From assembly GCA_963735455.1 (NCBI GenBank), contig CAVTKZ010000002.1, positions 1,054,001 to 1,118,000 of the forward strand: DNA of 64,000 nucleotides, given 5' to 3'. Below, in pieces: positions 9,333 through 18,518 of the stretch. Under the pieces are notes generated by a model. It was not told the origin of the DNA, ran no database searches, and saw nothing but the letters and a program-made list of their open reading frames with translations. The stretch is from Palsa-1033 sp963735455 (lineage in GTDB: Bacteria > Chloroflexota > Limnocylindria > Limnocylindrales > CSP1-4). Within the stretch, counting starts at the first letter, position 1, and each line of letters opens with the position of its first letter. The translations under genes and the position numbers were made by a program.

Positions 9333-9491
9333 ATGGGCTCTCACGACCGACCCGGCCGCGAGGCCAAGAAAAAGCCCAAGGACAAGGGTGCCCCGAAATT
9401 GCAGCCCCTCATGGATCCGCCCCAGCAGGCGGAGCTCATCCGGAAGGACCGCAAGCCCCGGCACTCCTCAAGCGAGTCCGACGAGAGCTGA
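9333..9491 (+). CDS. Small highly charged protein of unknown function
   Basis: A 52-residue Lys/Arg/Asp/Ser-rich product with no hydrophobic segment, so it is probably soluble and may bind nucleic acid. It has a strong ribosome binding site, GGAGGT, six bases before the ATG, which supports real translation. It lies between tgt and recA on the same strand. The C-terminal tail HSSSESDES is acidic after a basic middle (AKKKPKDK). No family is recognised. Confidence 0.55.
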   Translation: MGSHDRPGREAKKKPKDKGAPKLQPLMDPPQQAELIRKDRKPRHSSSESDES

Positions 9492-9554
9492 TCAAACGGA
9501 CGGCCGCAGCCGAGCGCCGCTCCGTCGATCGATGACGACAGGAGCGTGACTGGA

Positions 9555-10643
9555 ATGGCGACCATCAGCGAGCGAAGCCTGGACGAGCGCAACGGAGCGG
9601 ACCGGCCGGTCCTCGATCGAGCGACCGCCGAGCGGACCAAGGCCGTCGACGCGGCGATCCTGGCGATCGAGAAGCAGTTCGGGCGGGGCTCGATCATGAA
9701 GCTCGGCTCGTCTGATCGGCAGGCGGTCGACTTCATCCCGACCGGCTCGATCGCCCTCGACCTGGCCCTCGGCGTGGGCGGCATCCCGCGCGGCCGGATC
9801 AGCGAGATCTTCGGGCCCGAGTCGTCGGGCAAGACCACCGTCTGCCAGCACATCATCGCCGAGGCCCAGCGGCGGGGCGGCGTGGCCGCGTTCATCGATG
9901 TCGAGCATGCCCTCGACCCGACCTACGCCCAGGCCTGCGGGGTCAACGTCGATGAGCTGCTCGTCAGCCAGCCGGACACCGGCGAGCAGGCCCTCGAGAT
10001 CACCGAGACGCTGATCCGCTCGGGCGGGATCGACGTCGTCGTCCTCGACTCGGTCGCGGCCCTCGTGCCCCGGGCCGAGATCGAAGGCGAGATGGGCGAT
10101 TCGTTCGTCGGGATCCAGGCCCGCCTGATGAGCCAGGCCCTGCGCAAGCTGACCGGGGCCGTCAGCCGCTCGAACACCGCCCTCGTCTTCACCAACCAGC
10201 TGCGCGAGAAGATCGGGGTGATGTTCGGCAACCCGGAGACCACGCCCGGTGGCCGGGCCCTGAAGTTCTACGCCAGCGTCCGGCTCGACATCCGGCGAAT
10301 CGAGACGATCAAGACCGGCACCGAGTCGGTCGGCAACCGGGTCCGGGTCAAGGTCGTCAAGAACAAGGTCGCCGCGCCGTTCCGGGTCGCCGAGTTCGAC
10401 GTGATGTACGGCGAGGGGATCAGCAAGGAAGGCGGCCTGCTCGACGTGGGCGTGGCGATGGACGTCGTCAGCAAGACCGGCGCCTGGTTCACCTTCGGCG
10501 ACACCCGCCTCGGCCAGGGCCGCGAGGCGTCGAAGGACTTCCTGCGCGCGAACGCCCCGATCGGCGAGGAGATCGAGCGCCGGATCCGGACCAAGATCAA
10601 CGAGGTCCCGGTGCCGGTCGAGGGGATCGTCGAGGCCGAGTAG
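9555..10643 (+). CDS. recA: RecA, homologous recombination ATPase
   Basis: A complete 362-residue RecA. Walker A GPESSGKT is at residues 87-94, Walker B is VVVLDSVAAL, and the L2 and C-terminal core motifs (TNQLREKIGVMFGNPE, GGRALKFYASVRLDI) are conserved. It forms filaments on single-stranded DNA, exchanges strands and triggers LexA-type cleavage. ATG was preferred over a GTG nine bases upstream because AGGAG is better spaced from it. recX follows seven bases after the stop. No obvious SOS box of the actinobacterial type is visible upstream. Confidence 0.97.
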   Translation: MATISERSLDERNGADRPVLDRATAERTKAVDAAILAIEKQFGRGSIMKLGSSDRQAVDFIPTGSIALDLALGVGGIPRGRISEIFGPESSGKTTVCQHIIAEAQRRGGVAAFIDVEHALDPTYAQACGVNVDELLVSQPDTGEQALEITETLIRSGGIDVVVLDSVAALVPRAEIEGEMGDSFVGIQARLMSQALRKLTGAVSRSNTALVFTNQLREKIGVMFGNPETTPGGRALKFYASVRLDIRRIETIKTGTESVGNRVRVKVVKNKVAAPFRVAEFDVMYGEGISKEGGLLDVGVAMDVVSKTGAWFTFGDTRLGQGREASKDFLRANAPIGEEIERRIRTKINEVPVPVEGIVEAE

Positions 10644-10650
10644 GCCGGCC

Positions 10651-11308
10651 GTGCCGCCCAACAATGGCTCGGGTCCGGGCCGGCCGAGGCGAGACCGGCC
10701 CCGTCGCGAGTCGATCGCCGATGGTCGCGCCCGGCGAGCCGCGGTGGACGATCCGGAGGTCGTCCTGGCCGCCGGCCTGCGCTTCCTCGAGGCGCGCTCA
10801 CGGTCCGTCGACGAGGTCCGCCGGCGCCTCGCCGACGCCGGCTACCGTCCGGAGCTCGTGGCGGCCACGATCGAGCGCTTGGCCGGGATCGGCCTGCTCG
10901 ACGATGAGCTGTTCGCCCGGGGCTGGATCGAGTCGCGTGACCGCGCCCGGCCGCGTGGCGAGGCGGCGCTCCGGCGCGAGCTGAGCCTGCGCGGGGTGGA
11001 TCGCGAGGTGATCAATGGGGCGCTCGCCGAGCGACGCGATGAGGCCACGGCCCTGGCGATCGGATTTGGGCGAGGAAGCGACATCGAGGACAACGAGGGC
11101 GACCAGGACGACCGGGAGGCTCGCGGCTCGCCGGACGAAGCGGCCGCTCGCCGGCTGATCGAGCGCCGCCGGCGGGACCTCGAGCGGGTCGACGATCCGC
11201 GCAAGCGCCAGCGAGCGGGCCTACGCCCTGCTCGCCCGCAACGGCTTCGATCCGGAGGTCTGCCGCACGGTCGCCGCCTCGGTTGCGCCGCCCGCGACTC
11301 GGCCGTAG
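10651..11308 (+). CDS. recX: RecX, regulator of RecA, frameshifted
   Basis: RecX caps or disassembles RecA filaments; the recA-recX pair is a common operon. The three-helix repeats are visible: FLEARSRSVDEVRRRLAD, RLAGIGLLDDELFARGWIE, and RRELSLRGVDREVINGAL. Near position 11218 the frame breaks; removing one G from GGG restores YALLARNGFDPEVCRTV and a TAG stop. The linker of about 35 acidic residues (GSDIEDNEGDQDD) before the third repeat is unusual. The GTG start precedes an Arg-rich N-terminal extension that may not be translated; a GTG just before DDPEVVLAAG is an alternative. Confidence 0.8.
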
Positions 11309-11464
11309 GCTAGGCGCAGACACCGAACGCGTCGCGAATCCGGGGAGGAGCGCGGCGCTGGCCCACCGCCCCGACGCGGCTTGCGCGCGCGATTTGCGTG
11401 TCGCGTCGTCACGTTGATTACAGACCTCCGGCCGGTCTCTCCGGTCGGGTGGGAGGAAGAGCAG

Positions 11465-12995
11465 ATGGATCCCGTCCTGGTGGCGGTGGTCGCGATTGCG
11501 GCCACGGCTGTTGGCGTCTTACTTGGATTCGTCGTCCGCAGCACTGTTCGCCAGCCGGGCGATGAAGGAGGCCGACGAGAAGGCCGCCCTGATCATCGAG
11601 AAGGCCCGCAGCCAGCAGAAGGACCTGATCCTCGAGGCGAAAGAGGAGAAGATCCGGCTCCAGCGCGAGGCCGAGGACGAGGCCCGGGCCAAGCGCAACG
11701 AGCTGTCCAACCTCGAGCGCCGCGTCCTCCAGCGCGACGAGCAGCTCGACCAGCGGGCGGACATGCTCGAAGGGCGCGACCGCAAGCTGATCGACCGCGA
11801 GCGCGAGCTCGATCGCGCCCGCGAGGAGCTCACCAAGGCCCACCAGGAGCAGGTCGTCGCCCTCGAGCGGGTCAGCGGCCTGTCGGCCGAGGACGCCAAG
11901 GGGATCCTCCTCGAGGCCGTCCGCGAAGAGGCCGAGCACGACGCCGTCAAGCTGGCCAAGTCGATCGAGCGGCGCGCCCGCGAGGAGGCCCAGGAGCGCG
12001 CCCGCGAGGTCGTGGTCACGGCGATCCAGCGCGTCGCGGCCGACCACACCGCCGAGCACACCGTCACCGTCCTGCACCTGCCCAGCGACGAGATGAAGGG
12101 CCGGATCATCGGCCGCGAGGGGCGCAACATCCGGGCCCTCGAGCAGGCCACCGGGGTCGACCTGATCATCGACGACACCCCGGAGACGGTCGTCGTCTCG
12201 GGCTTCGACCCGGTCCGCCGGGAGGTCGCCCGGCTGGCGATCACGAAGCTGATCGCCGACGGCCGGATCCACCCTGGCCGGATCGAGGAAGTCGTGGCCA
12301 AGGCCCGGGCCGAGGTCGACCTGGTCATGCGCCAGGCGGGCGAGCAGGCCGCCTACGACGCCGGCGTGCCGGGCCTGCCGCCCGAGATCATCAAGCTCCT
12401 CGGGCGGCTCAAGTACCGGACCAGCTACGGCCAGAACGTCCTGAACCATGTCGTCGAGACCAGCCGCCTGGCGGCGGTGATCGCGGCCGAGGTCGGGGCC
12501 GACATCCAGATCGCCAAGATGGGCGGCCTGCTCCACGACATCGGCAAGGCGGTCGACCACGAGGTCGAGGGTCCCCATGCGGCGATCGGCGCGGCGATCG
12601 CCCAGCGCCACAACCTGCCGATGAAGGTCGTGAACGGGATCGCGGCCCATCACCAGGAGGTCGAGTACGCCTGCGTCGAGTCGCCGATCGTCCAGATCGC
12701 CGACGCGATCAGCGCCTCGCGCCCGGGCGCCCGGGGCGAGTCGATGGACACCTACGTCAAGCGCCTCGAGGACCTCCAGGCGATCGCCGAGAGCTTCGCC
12801 GGGGTCGAGCGCTCGTTCGCCGTGCAGGCCGGCCGCGAGGTCCGGATCCTCGTCCGGCCCGAGGAGATCGACGACCTGACCGCCAGCCGGCTGGCCCGCG
12901 ACATCGTCAAGAAGATCGAGGACCAGCTGACCTACCCCGGCCAGATCAAGGTCACGGTGATCCGCGAGACGCGGGCCGTGGAATACGCGAAATAG
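11465..12995 (+). CDS. rny: RNase Y, endoribonuclease, frameshifted near the N-terminus
   Basis: RNase Y is a membrane-anchored endonuclease that starts mRNA decay. The ATG, preceded by GGGAGGAAGAGCAG, encodes a 25-residue transmembrane helix (LVAVVAIAATAVGVLLGFVV). Near 11555 the frame moves by +1 into a long coiled coil, a KH domain (GRIIGREGRNIRALE) and the metal-binding HD domain (GGLLHDIGKA, AAHHQEVE). Removing one base gives ~509 residues, the usual length. The gene is followed, after an antisense gene, by ymdB, its usual partner. A break in such a gene suggests a sequence error. Confidence 0.92.
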
Positions 12996-13055
12996 TTGGG
13001 GCGGGCCAGCGGTGTCCTGCGCACGCGAGCCGCGGCGGAAGACACGATCCCGGAC

Positions 13056-13820
13056 TCAGGGGGCAACGATCACCCAGGCGCCCTGCCAGCTGTGCAAACC
13101 GCCAGCGGCGCGGTAGGGCAGGAACACGGCCGCCAGCTGGGCGCGGCTGAGTCGCGTGTCTGGCTTGAGGTCGAAGTAGCCAAACTTGGCGATCTGCATG
13201 GGGTAGAGCGGTCCACTGACATAGACCGAGCTGACCAGGTAATTGCTCGTCACCCTTGGATCGTGGCTGGCCGCGAAGCCGGTCATCACCCAGGCATGGC
13301 TGCCCAGCCCCACGGTCAGGCCGACTGGCTTGCCGGTCAGCAGGATTCGCTTGGCTGCATACGCCAGGGCAGCGTCCATCGACGAGAACGATTGGTCCCT
13401 GTAGCTACCCGCCCCGGCATGGGTCAGGGCGTTCGCCCAGCCGCGTGGGTCGGCGCCGGGCTCGGAGGCAGGCTGGAGCTCGTGGGCCCGAGCGTAGGCC
13501 ATCAGCGCGGCCTGTCCGGCATAACTCGTGTCGTTCGTGCCGTTGATCAGGTTGAGCATCATCTGTGAGCTTGCACCGACGCACCACTGGTCGGTCTTCT
13601 GGGTGACGAAGGCGCCCGACCGATAGACGTTGTACGTCCCCGTCCAGGGGACGGGGAGGGCCGCTCCCCGGCGGCCCGATGTGAGAAGACCGAGCTGCGT
13701 CCTTGTCCAAGTCAGCCCTGGGGCAGGGTTGGGACTCGCCGCAGCGGCGGTGGCGGCCCCCAACGTCATCAGAATCGCCAGACTCAAGAGGAGGGTGGCA
13801 ACGAGTCGACCTGTGCGCAT
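13056..13820 (-). CDS. Secreted C39-like (papain-fold) cysteine peptidase-like protein
   Basis: A 254-residue protein with a signal peptide (MRTGRLVATLLLSLAILM, cleavage after an Ala run). The motif DQWCVGASSQMML holds a candidate catalytic Cys and GSHAWVMTGF a candidate His, the pattern of C39-like peptidases. The family includes bacteriocin-processing proteases, but this one has no transporter domain or ABC partner, so its substrate is unknown. I started at the ATG before the signal sequence; a GTG 57 bases upstream with GAGAGGA is possible. It lies antisense between rny and ymdB and splits a usually contiguous pair. Confidence 0.65.
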   Translation of the reverse strand: MRTGRLVATLLLSLAILMTLGAATAAAASPNPAPGLTWTRTQLGLLTSGRRGAALPVPWTGTYNVYRSGAFVTQKTDQWCVGASSQMMLNLINGTNDTSYAGQAALMAYARAHELQPASEPGADPRGWANALTHAGAGSYRDQSFSSMDAALAYAAKRILLTGKPVGLTVGLGSHAWVMTGFAASHDPRVTSNYLVSSVYVSGPLYPMQIAKFGYFDLKPDTRLSRAQLAAVFLPYRAAGGLHSWQGAWVIVAP

Positions 13821-14063
13821 TTGGTTGGTTGCTCGGGTGAGGACATGGATGCCTGCCAGGTGGCAGGGATCCGGCACTCGGAGCGTCCTCTCCTGGACCG
13901 CCGGCGATGAGTGCCGAACGGCCCCTGCCGGCCATCGCTTGGTACCCGGGACGCCGCGGGATTCGTACGGGGGTGGTGATCGCTGTCAACGATCGGGCCA
14001 TGACCGCGACGACCGATGCGTCGCCCCTTGAGGCTGGCCGGCCCGGCGCCGGCGGCGGTCCAG

Positions 14064-14069
14064 TACGCT
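14064..14069 (+). promoter_or_regulatory. Possible -10 box of ymdB, leaderless arrangement
   Basis: TACGCT lies seven bases before the ymdB ATG and no Shine-Dalgarno sequence is present, matching the leaderless geometry seen at several other genes here. Confidence 0.35.
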
Positions 14070-14076
14070 TCTAGCG

Positions 14077-14958
14077 ATGTCTGAAGCTTCCGGGACCGGT
14101 CATGAGCCGGCACAGGTCCGCCTCGGCAATCCGGCCAACGGTGACGCGCCCCGGCCGCAGGGCGCCTGCCGGGTGCTGATGATCGGCGACGTGATCGGCA
14201 AGCCCGGCCGCCTCGCGGTCGAGGCGCTCCTGCCCGAATTGCGCAGCTCGCGGGGGATCGACTTCGTGACCGCCAACGGCGAGAACCTGGCCGGCGGGAT
14301 GGGCCTGACCGAGTCCACGGCCAACGCCCTGTTCGTGGCCGGGGTGGACGTGATCACCTCGGGCAACCACATCTGGGACAAGCGCGAGATCTACCCCGAG
14401 CTGGAGCGCAACGACCGGATCCTGCGGCCCCTGAACTACGGCACGACGAACGTGCCCGGGCGGGGCTGGGCCATCCACGAGGCGATCGACGGCAGCCACG
14501 TGGCCGTGATCAACCTCCAGGGCCGGACCTACATGCAGCCGATCGAGAACCCGTTCACCGAGGCGGACCGGCTGATCGACGAGGGCTCCGAGCCGCTGCC
14601 GCCGATCCGACTGGTGGACTTCCACTGCGAGATCACCTCGGAGAAGAACGCCCTCGGGCTGCATCTCGACGGGCGGGTCAGCGTCGTCGTCGGGACCCAT
14701 ACCCACGTCGTGACCGGCGACGAGCGAATCCTGCGCGGCGGGACGGCCTACCAGACCGACCTCGGGATGACCGGCCCGGTCCACAGCGTGATCGGCTTCA
14801 AGCCCGAAACGGTCCTGCCCCGGTTCATCAACGCCCTGCCCACCCGGTTCGAGGTGGGCGACGGTCCGGTCGTCTTCAACGCCTGCCAGATCGACATCGA
14901 TCCGGCCAGCGGCCGGGCCCTGGCGATCGAGCGGATCCAGCGACTCGTCGAGGTCTGA
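14077..14958 (+). CDS. ymdB: YmdB family metallophosphoesterase
   Basis: A 293-residue metallophosphoesterase of the TIGR00282/YmdB family, described as cyclic-nucleotide phosphodiesterases. The metal-binding motifs are GDVIGKPGR, TANGENLAGG, SGNHIWDKR, DFHCEITSEK and VGTHTHVVTGD. A ~30-residue N-terminal extension before CRVLMIGDV is not conserved, so the true start could be downstream. Together with rny it may form part of an RNA-decay and cyclic-nucleotide module. The PHP gene starts two bases after the stop. Confidence 0.92.
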   Translation: MSEASGTGHEPAQVRLGNPANGDAPRPQGACRVLMIGDVIGKPGRLAVEALLPELRSSRGIDFVTANGENLAGGMGLTESTANALFVAGVDVITSGNHIWDKREIYPELERNDRILRPLNYGTTNVPGRGWAIHEAIDGSHVAVINLQGRTYMQPIENPFTEADRLIDEGSEPLPPIRLVDFHCEITSEKNALGLHLDGRVSVVVGTHTHVVTGDERILRGGTAYQTDLGMTGPVHSVIGFKPETVLPRFINALPTRFEVGDGPVVFNACQIDIDPASGRALAIERIQRLVEV

Positions 14959-14959
14959 G

Positions 14960-15916
14960 GTGAGCCGCGGGCCGGACCGCCACGACCCGCCGGCCCAGCC
15001 GATCGTGCCGAGCGGCCCGTCGCCGGTCGACCTCCACACCCACACCCTGCGCTCGGACGGCACCCTCGAGCCGCGCGATCTCGTCGAGCAGGCGGCAGCG
15101 GTCGGCGTCCGGCTCCTGGCGATCACCGACCACGACAACCTGGCGGCCTATCGCGAGCTGACCGGGCCGGCTGCGCCGCCATTGCCGGCCGGCCTCGAGC
15201 TGGTCCCGGGCGTCGAGATCAACTGCCTGACCGGCGACGGGCCGGCCGTCTTCGAGGGCGAGCTCCACATCCTGGGCTTCGGCGTGGTGGCCGACGACGA
15301 GGCATTCGAGGCGCTCCTCGCGGGCCAGCGCAACGGCCGCCTGGTCCGCTTCGACCGGACCCTGGCGGCCCTCCGCGGGCTGGGCATGTCGGTCGACGCG
15401 GCCCTCGAGGAGCTGGACATGAGCGGGATCGAGTCGCTCGGCCGGCCGACCGTCGCCCGGCTGATGATCGCCAGTGGCTACGCCCGCTCGGTCGAGGATG
15501 CCTTCGAGCACTGGCTCGCCCGCGGCCGGCCGGCCTACGTGCCGCGCCAGGGGATCGGGCCGGTCCGGGCAATCAGCGCGATCCGGGCGGCCGGCGGCCT
15601 GCCAGTCCTGGCCCACTTCCGCGAGGCGGACGAGCACGAGTCACTGATCCGCGACCTGCAGGCGATCGGCCTGGGCGGCCTCGAGGTCTACTACCGGACG
15701 TTCGAGCGGGCCCAGGTCGAGTCGGTGGGCTGGGTGGCCGACGAGCTGGGCCTGGTCAAGACCGGCGGCAGCGACTTCCACGGCGACACGGGCAGCTATG
15801 CCGAGATCCACGCGGCGACCTCGGTGCCCGCTGCCGTCGGCGAGCGGCTGCGCAACGCGCTTGCCCGCTGGCCGGTGGACGGGCAATCTGCCGGCATGCA
15901 GGCCAGCGATGACTGA
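14960..15916 (+). CDS. PHP-domain phosphoesterase
   Basis: A 318-residue protein of the polymerase-and-histidinol-phosphatase superfamily, of the type that includes 3',5'-nucleoside bisphosphate phosphatases such as YciV/RnpM. Metal ligands are visible in VDLHTHTLRSDG, AITDHDN, VPGVEINC, VLAHFREA and GGSDFHGD. Likely substrates are pAp or short RNA ends, which would suit the RNA-processing neighbours, but this is family inference. The GTG start lies two bases after the ymdB stop and the last eight bases overlap miaB. Confidence 0.88.
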   Translation: MSRGPDRHDPPAQPIVPSGPSPVDLHTHTLRSDGTLEPRDLVEQAAAVGVRLLAITDHDNLAAYRELTGPAAPPLPAGLELVPGVEINCLTGDGPAVFEGELHILGFGVVADDEAFEALLAGQRNGRLVRFDRTLAALRGLGMSVDAALEELDMSGIESLGRPTVARLMIASGYARSVEDAFEHWLARGRPAYVPRQGIGPVRAISAIRAAGGLPVLAHFREADEHESLIRDLQAIGLGGLEVYYRTFERAQVESVGWVADELGLVKTGGSDFHGDTGSYAEIHAATSVPAAVGERLRNALARWPVDGQSAGMQASDD

Positions 15917-17555
15917 CTCCGTCGCGACGCGATCCGGCCGGGCCCTGCCGATGCTGGCCGACGTCCCGCCCGCGCCGGCCGGCCGGGGCGCCGCTCAATC
16001 GGCCGACGAACGGATCGCGGAGTTCCGGCCCGATCCGCCCGCGCTGCCGCGCTTCGCCCTGTGGACGCTCGGCTGCCAGATGAACCGGAGCGATTCGGAG
16101 GAGATGGCCGGCCGGTTGCTGGCCGCCGGCTGCGACGAGGCCACCGGCTTCGAGGACGCCGACCTGATCGTGATCAACACCTGTGCGATCCGCGAGGCCG
16201 CCGAGCAGAAGGTGATCGGCCGCCAGGGCCAGCTCGCCAAGCTGAAGGCGGCCAGGCCCGGCCTGCGGGTCGTGCTGACCGGCTGCTCCGTGCGCGAGCC
16301 GGATCGGGCCGGCCTCCGCCGGCGCTACCCCGCGGTCGACCTCTTCCTGCGCCCCGACGAGGAGCCCGAGCTCGTCGACCGGCTTGGCCTGGCCTCCGCC
16401 CAGGCCACGATCGGGACAGGCGCCACGACCCGCGTCGGGCGGGTCGTCGTGGGTGCTGCCGATCACCTCGCCGAGGGCCGCACGGCGGCCCTGGCCGGCG
16501 GTGCGATCCGGCGCGAGTCGGCGACCGCGGCCTGGCTGCCGATCGTGTACGGCTGCGACAAGACCTGCACCTACTGCATCGTGCCCTTCAGCCGGGGGCC
16601 GGAGCGCAGCCGGCCGTTCGACGAGATCGTCGCCGAGGCCCGGGCCCTGGCCGCGGCGGGCTATCGCGAGGTGACCTTGCTCGGCCAGAACGTCAACAGC
16701 TACGGCCACGACCTGCCCGTCGAGGAGCGCTTTGCCGGGATCGCCCCGGAGCGCCTCGTCGGTCGCCACCAGGATCGCCACGGCCGGCCGGACCTGGCCG
16801 AGCTGCTCCGGGCGATCGACGGGATCCGGACCGCTGATGGCTTGCCCGCGATCCCGCGCCTCCGCTTCGTCACCTCCCATCCCTGGGATCTCTCCGATCG
16901 GCTGATCAGCGCGATGGCCGACTGCAGCTCCGTCTGCGAGCACCTCCACCTGCCCGTCCAATCGGGCGACGACGCGGTCCTCCGGCGGATGGGCCGCCAG
17001 TACACGATCGGGCACTACCTCGAGCGGCTGGCCCGGATCCGGGCCGCGGTCCCCGGGATCGCGATCAGCACCGATGTGATCGTCGGCTTCTGTGGCGAGA
17101 CCGAGGCCCAGTTCCAGGCCACTCTGGCGCTCCTCGAGACCGTCGGCTACGACCAGGTCTTCGCCGCGGCCTATTCCGTCCGACCCGGGACGCCGGCCAG
17201 CCACCTGGCCGACGACGTCCCGCCGGCCGTCAAGCGGCGCCGGCTGAATGAGCTGCTCGCCCACCAGGAGTCGATCGGCTTCGAGCGCAACCGGGGGCGG
17301 GTCGGCTCGACCGCCGAGGTCCTCGTCGAATCGATCGTCCCGCCGCGCAGCCACGAGCACGAGCACGAGCCTGACCTCGAGCCGGGCGCGCGCCGTTTGG
17401 CAGAGACCAACGCCCCGGGCAGGGTCCACCTGACCGGCCGCAGCCGGGCCCACAGCCTCGTCCACCTCGAAGGGCCGGCCGAGCTGGTTGGGCGCCTGGT
17501 CGAGGTCCGGATCGAGCATGCCGGTCCGTACTCGTTGCGCGGAGCGCTCGCCTGA
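15909..17555 (+). CDS. miaB: MiaB, tRNA-2-methylthio-N6-isopentenyladenosine synthase
   Basis: A radical-SAM methylthiotransferase that adds 2-methylthio to i6A-37 of tRNA. The N-terminal auxiliary cluster cysteines lie in TLGCQMNRSDSEE, INTCAIREAAEQK and LTGCSVREP; the radical SAM CxxxCxxC is CDKTCTYC followed by IVPFSRG. At 548 residues it is longer than usual, owing to a ~40-residue N-terminal extension, an insert around EERFAGIAPERLVG and a His/Glu-rich insert in the C-terminal TRAM domain. The ATG overlaps the PHP gene by eight bases. The miaA gene, which makes its substrate, is immediately downstream. Confidence 0.95.
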   Translation: MTDSVATRSGRALPMLADVPPAPAGRGAAQSADERIAEFRPDPPALPRFALWTLGCQMNRSDSEEMAGRLLAAGCDEATGFEDADLIVINTCAIREAAEQKVIGRQGQLAKLKAARPGLRVVLTGCSVREPDRAGLRRRYPAVDLFLRPDEEPELVDRLGLASAQATIGTGATTRVGRVVVGAADHLAEGRTAALAGGAIRRESATAAWLPIVYGCDKTCTYCIVPFSRGPERSRPFDEIVAEARALAAAGYREVTLLGQNVNSYGHDLPVEERFAGIAPERLVGRHQDRHGRPDLAELLRAIDGIRTADGLPAIPRLRFVTSHPWDLSDRLISAMADCSSVCEHLHLPVQSGDDAVLRRMGRQYTIGHYLERLARIRAAVPGIAISTDVIVGFCGETEAQFQATLALLETVGYDQVFAAAYSVRPGTPASHLADDVPPAVKRRRLNELLAHQESIGFERNRGRVGSTAEVLVESIVPPRSHEHEHEPDLEPGARRLAETNAPGRVHLTGRSRAHSLVHLEGPAELVGRLVEVRIEHAGPYSLRGALA

Positions 17556-18511
17556 CCGCTTCAGCTGCCCGCCCGCCGCTGATCGTCATCGGCGGCCCGA
17601 CCGCCACCGGCAAGACCGGCCTGGCGGTCCGGCTGGCGCGCGAGCTCGGCCGCCCAGGGCGGCCGGTCGAGATCCTGTCCGCCGACTCGCGCCAGGTCTA
17701 CCGGGGGATGAACATCGGGACGGCCAAGCCGACCCTCGCCGAGCGCTGGCGGGTCCCACACCACCTGCTCGACCTGGTCGATCCCGACCAGGCCTTCTCG
17801 GTCGCCCAGTTCGTCCGGGCCGCGGCGCCGGTCCTCGACGACCTGGGCGCCCGGGACGGAGCGGCGATCCTCGTCGGGGGCACGGGCCTCTGGCTGCGGG
17901 CGATCGCGACCGGGCTCGACGTCGATGGCTCGCCGGCCAATCCCGCGCTGCGGGCCGACCTCGAGGCCGAACTGGCCGAGCGCGGCGTCGAAGCGCTCGC
18001 CGCCCGGCTCGTCGCGGACGCCCCGCTGACCGCGGCCCGGACCGACCTGCGCAACCCGCGCCGGTTGGTCCGCGCCCTCGAGATCGTGCGCTTGCGCGGC
18101 GACGGGCCGCCGGTCCCGGCGCTGGGCTACGGCGGGCCGATCCTGCGCCTCAACCTGGCCCTCGACGCCGAGACGAACCGGGCCTGGATCGAGCGCCGGG
18201 CGATCGGCCAGCTCGCGGCGGGCCTGCCCGACGAGGCGGCGCGCCTGCGCCTCGAGTACGGCTCGAACCTGCGGGCGTTCAGCGCGATCGGCTACCAGGA
18301 GGCGTTCGACCTGCTCGACGGCCGGATCGACCGGAGCGGCTTCCTGGCCGTCAACGTGGCCCGCAACGTCGCCTTCGCCCGCCGCCAGCGGACGTGGTTC
18401 CGGGGCGACGCCTTTGGTGACGCGCAGCTCGAGCTCGATGCGGCCGCCGAGCCGTTTGCCGCCGCGCTCGATGCCGCCCGGCGGTTCCTCGGCGACGAGC
18501 GGCTATCCTGA
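17552..18511 (+). CDS. miaA: MiaA, tRNA dimethylallyltransferase, CTG start
   Basis: MiaA transfers a dimethylallyl group to A-37 of tRNA. The P-loop GGPTATGKT, then SADSRQVYRGMNIGTAKP, and the GYQEAFD segment are conserved. The conserved N-terminus precedes the first ATG of the frame by ~50 codons, and no ATG, GTG or TTG lies before it. The only sensible start is a CTG whose last two bases are part of the miaB TGA (CTGA), the same overlap style as ATGA and GTGA elsewhere. This gives 319 residues, the normal size. A start at the internal ATG would delete the P-loop. Confidence 0.9.
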   Translation: MTASAARPPLIVIGGPTATGKTGLAVRLARELGRPGRPVEILSADSRQVYRGMNIGTAKPTLAERWRVPHHLLDLVDPDQAFSVAQFVRAAAPVLDDLGARDGAAILVGGTGLWLRAIATGLDVDGSPANPALRADLEAELAERGVEALAARLVADAPLTAARTDLRNPRRLVRALEIVRLRGDGPPVPALGYGGPILRLNLALDAETNRAWIERRAIGQLAAGLPDEAARLRLEYGSNLRAFSAIGYQEAFDLLDGRIDRSGFLAVNVARNVAFARRQRTWFRGDAFGDAQLELDAAAEPFAAALDAARRFLGDERLS

Positions 18512-18518
18512 CGGCCGG

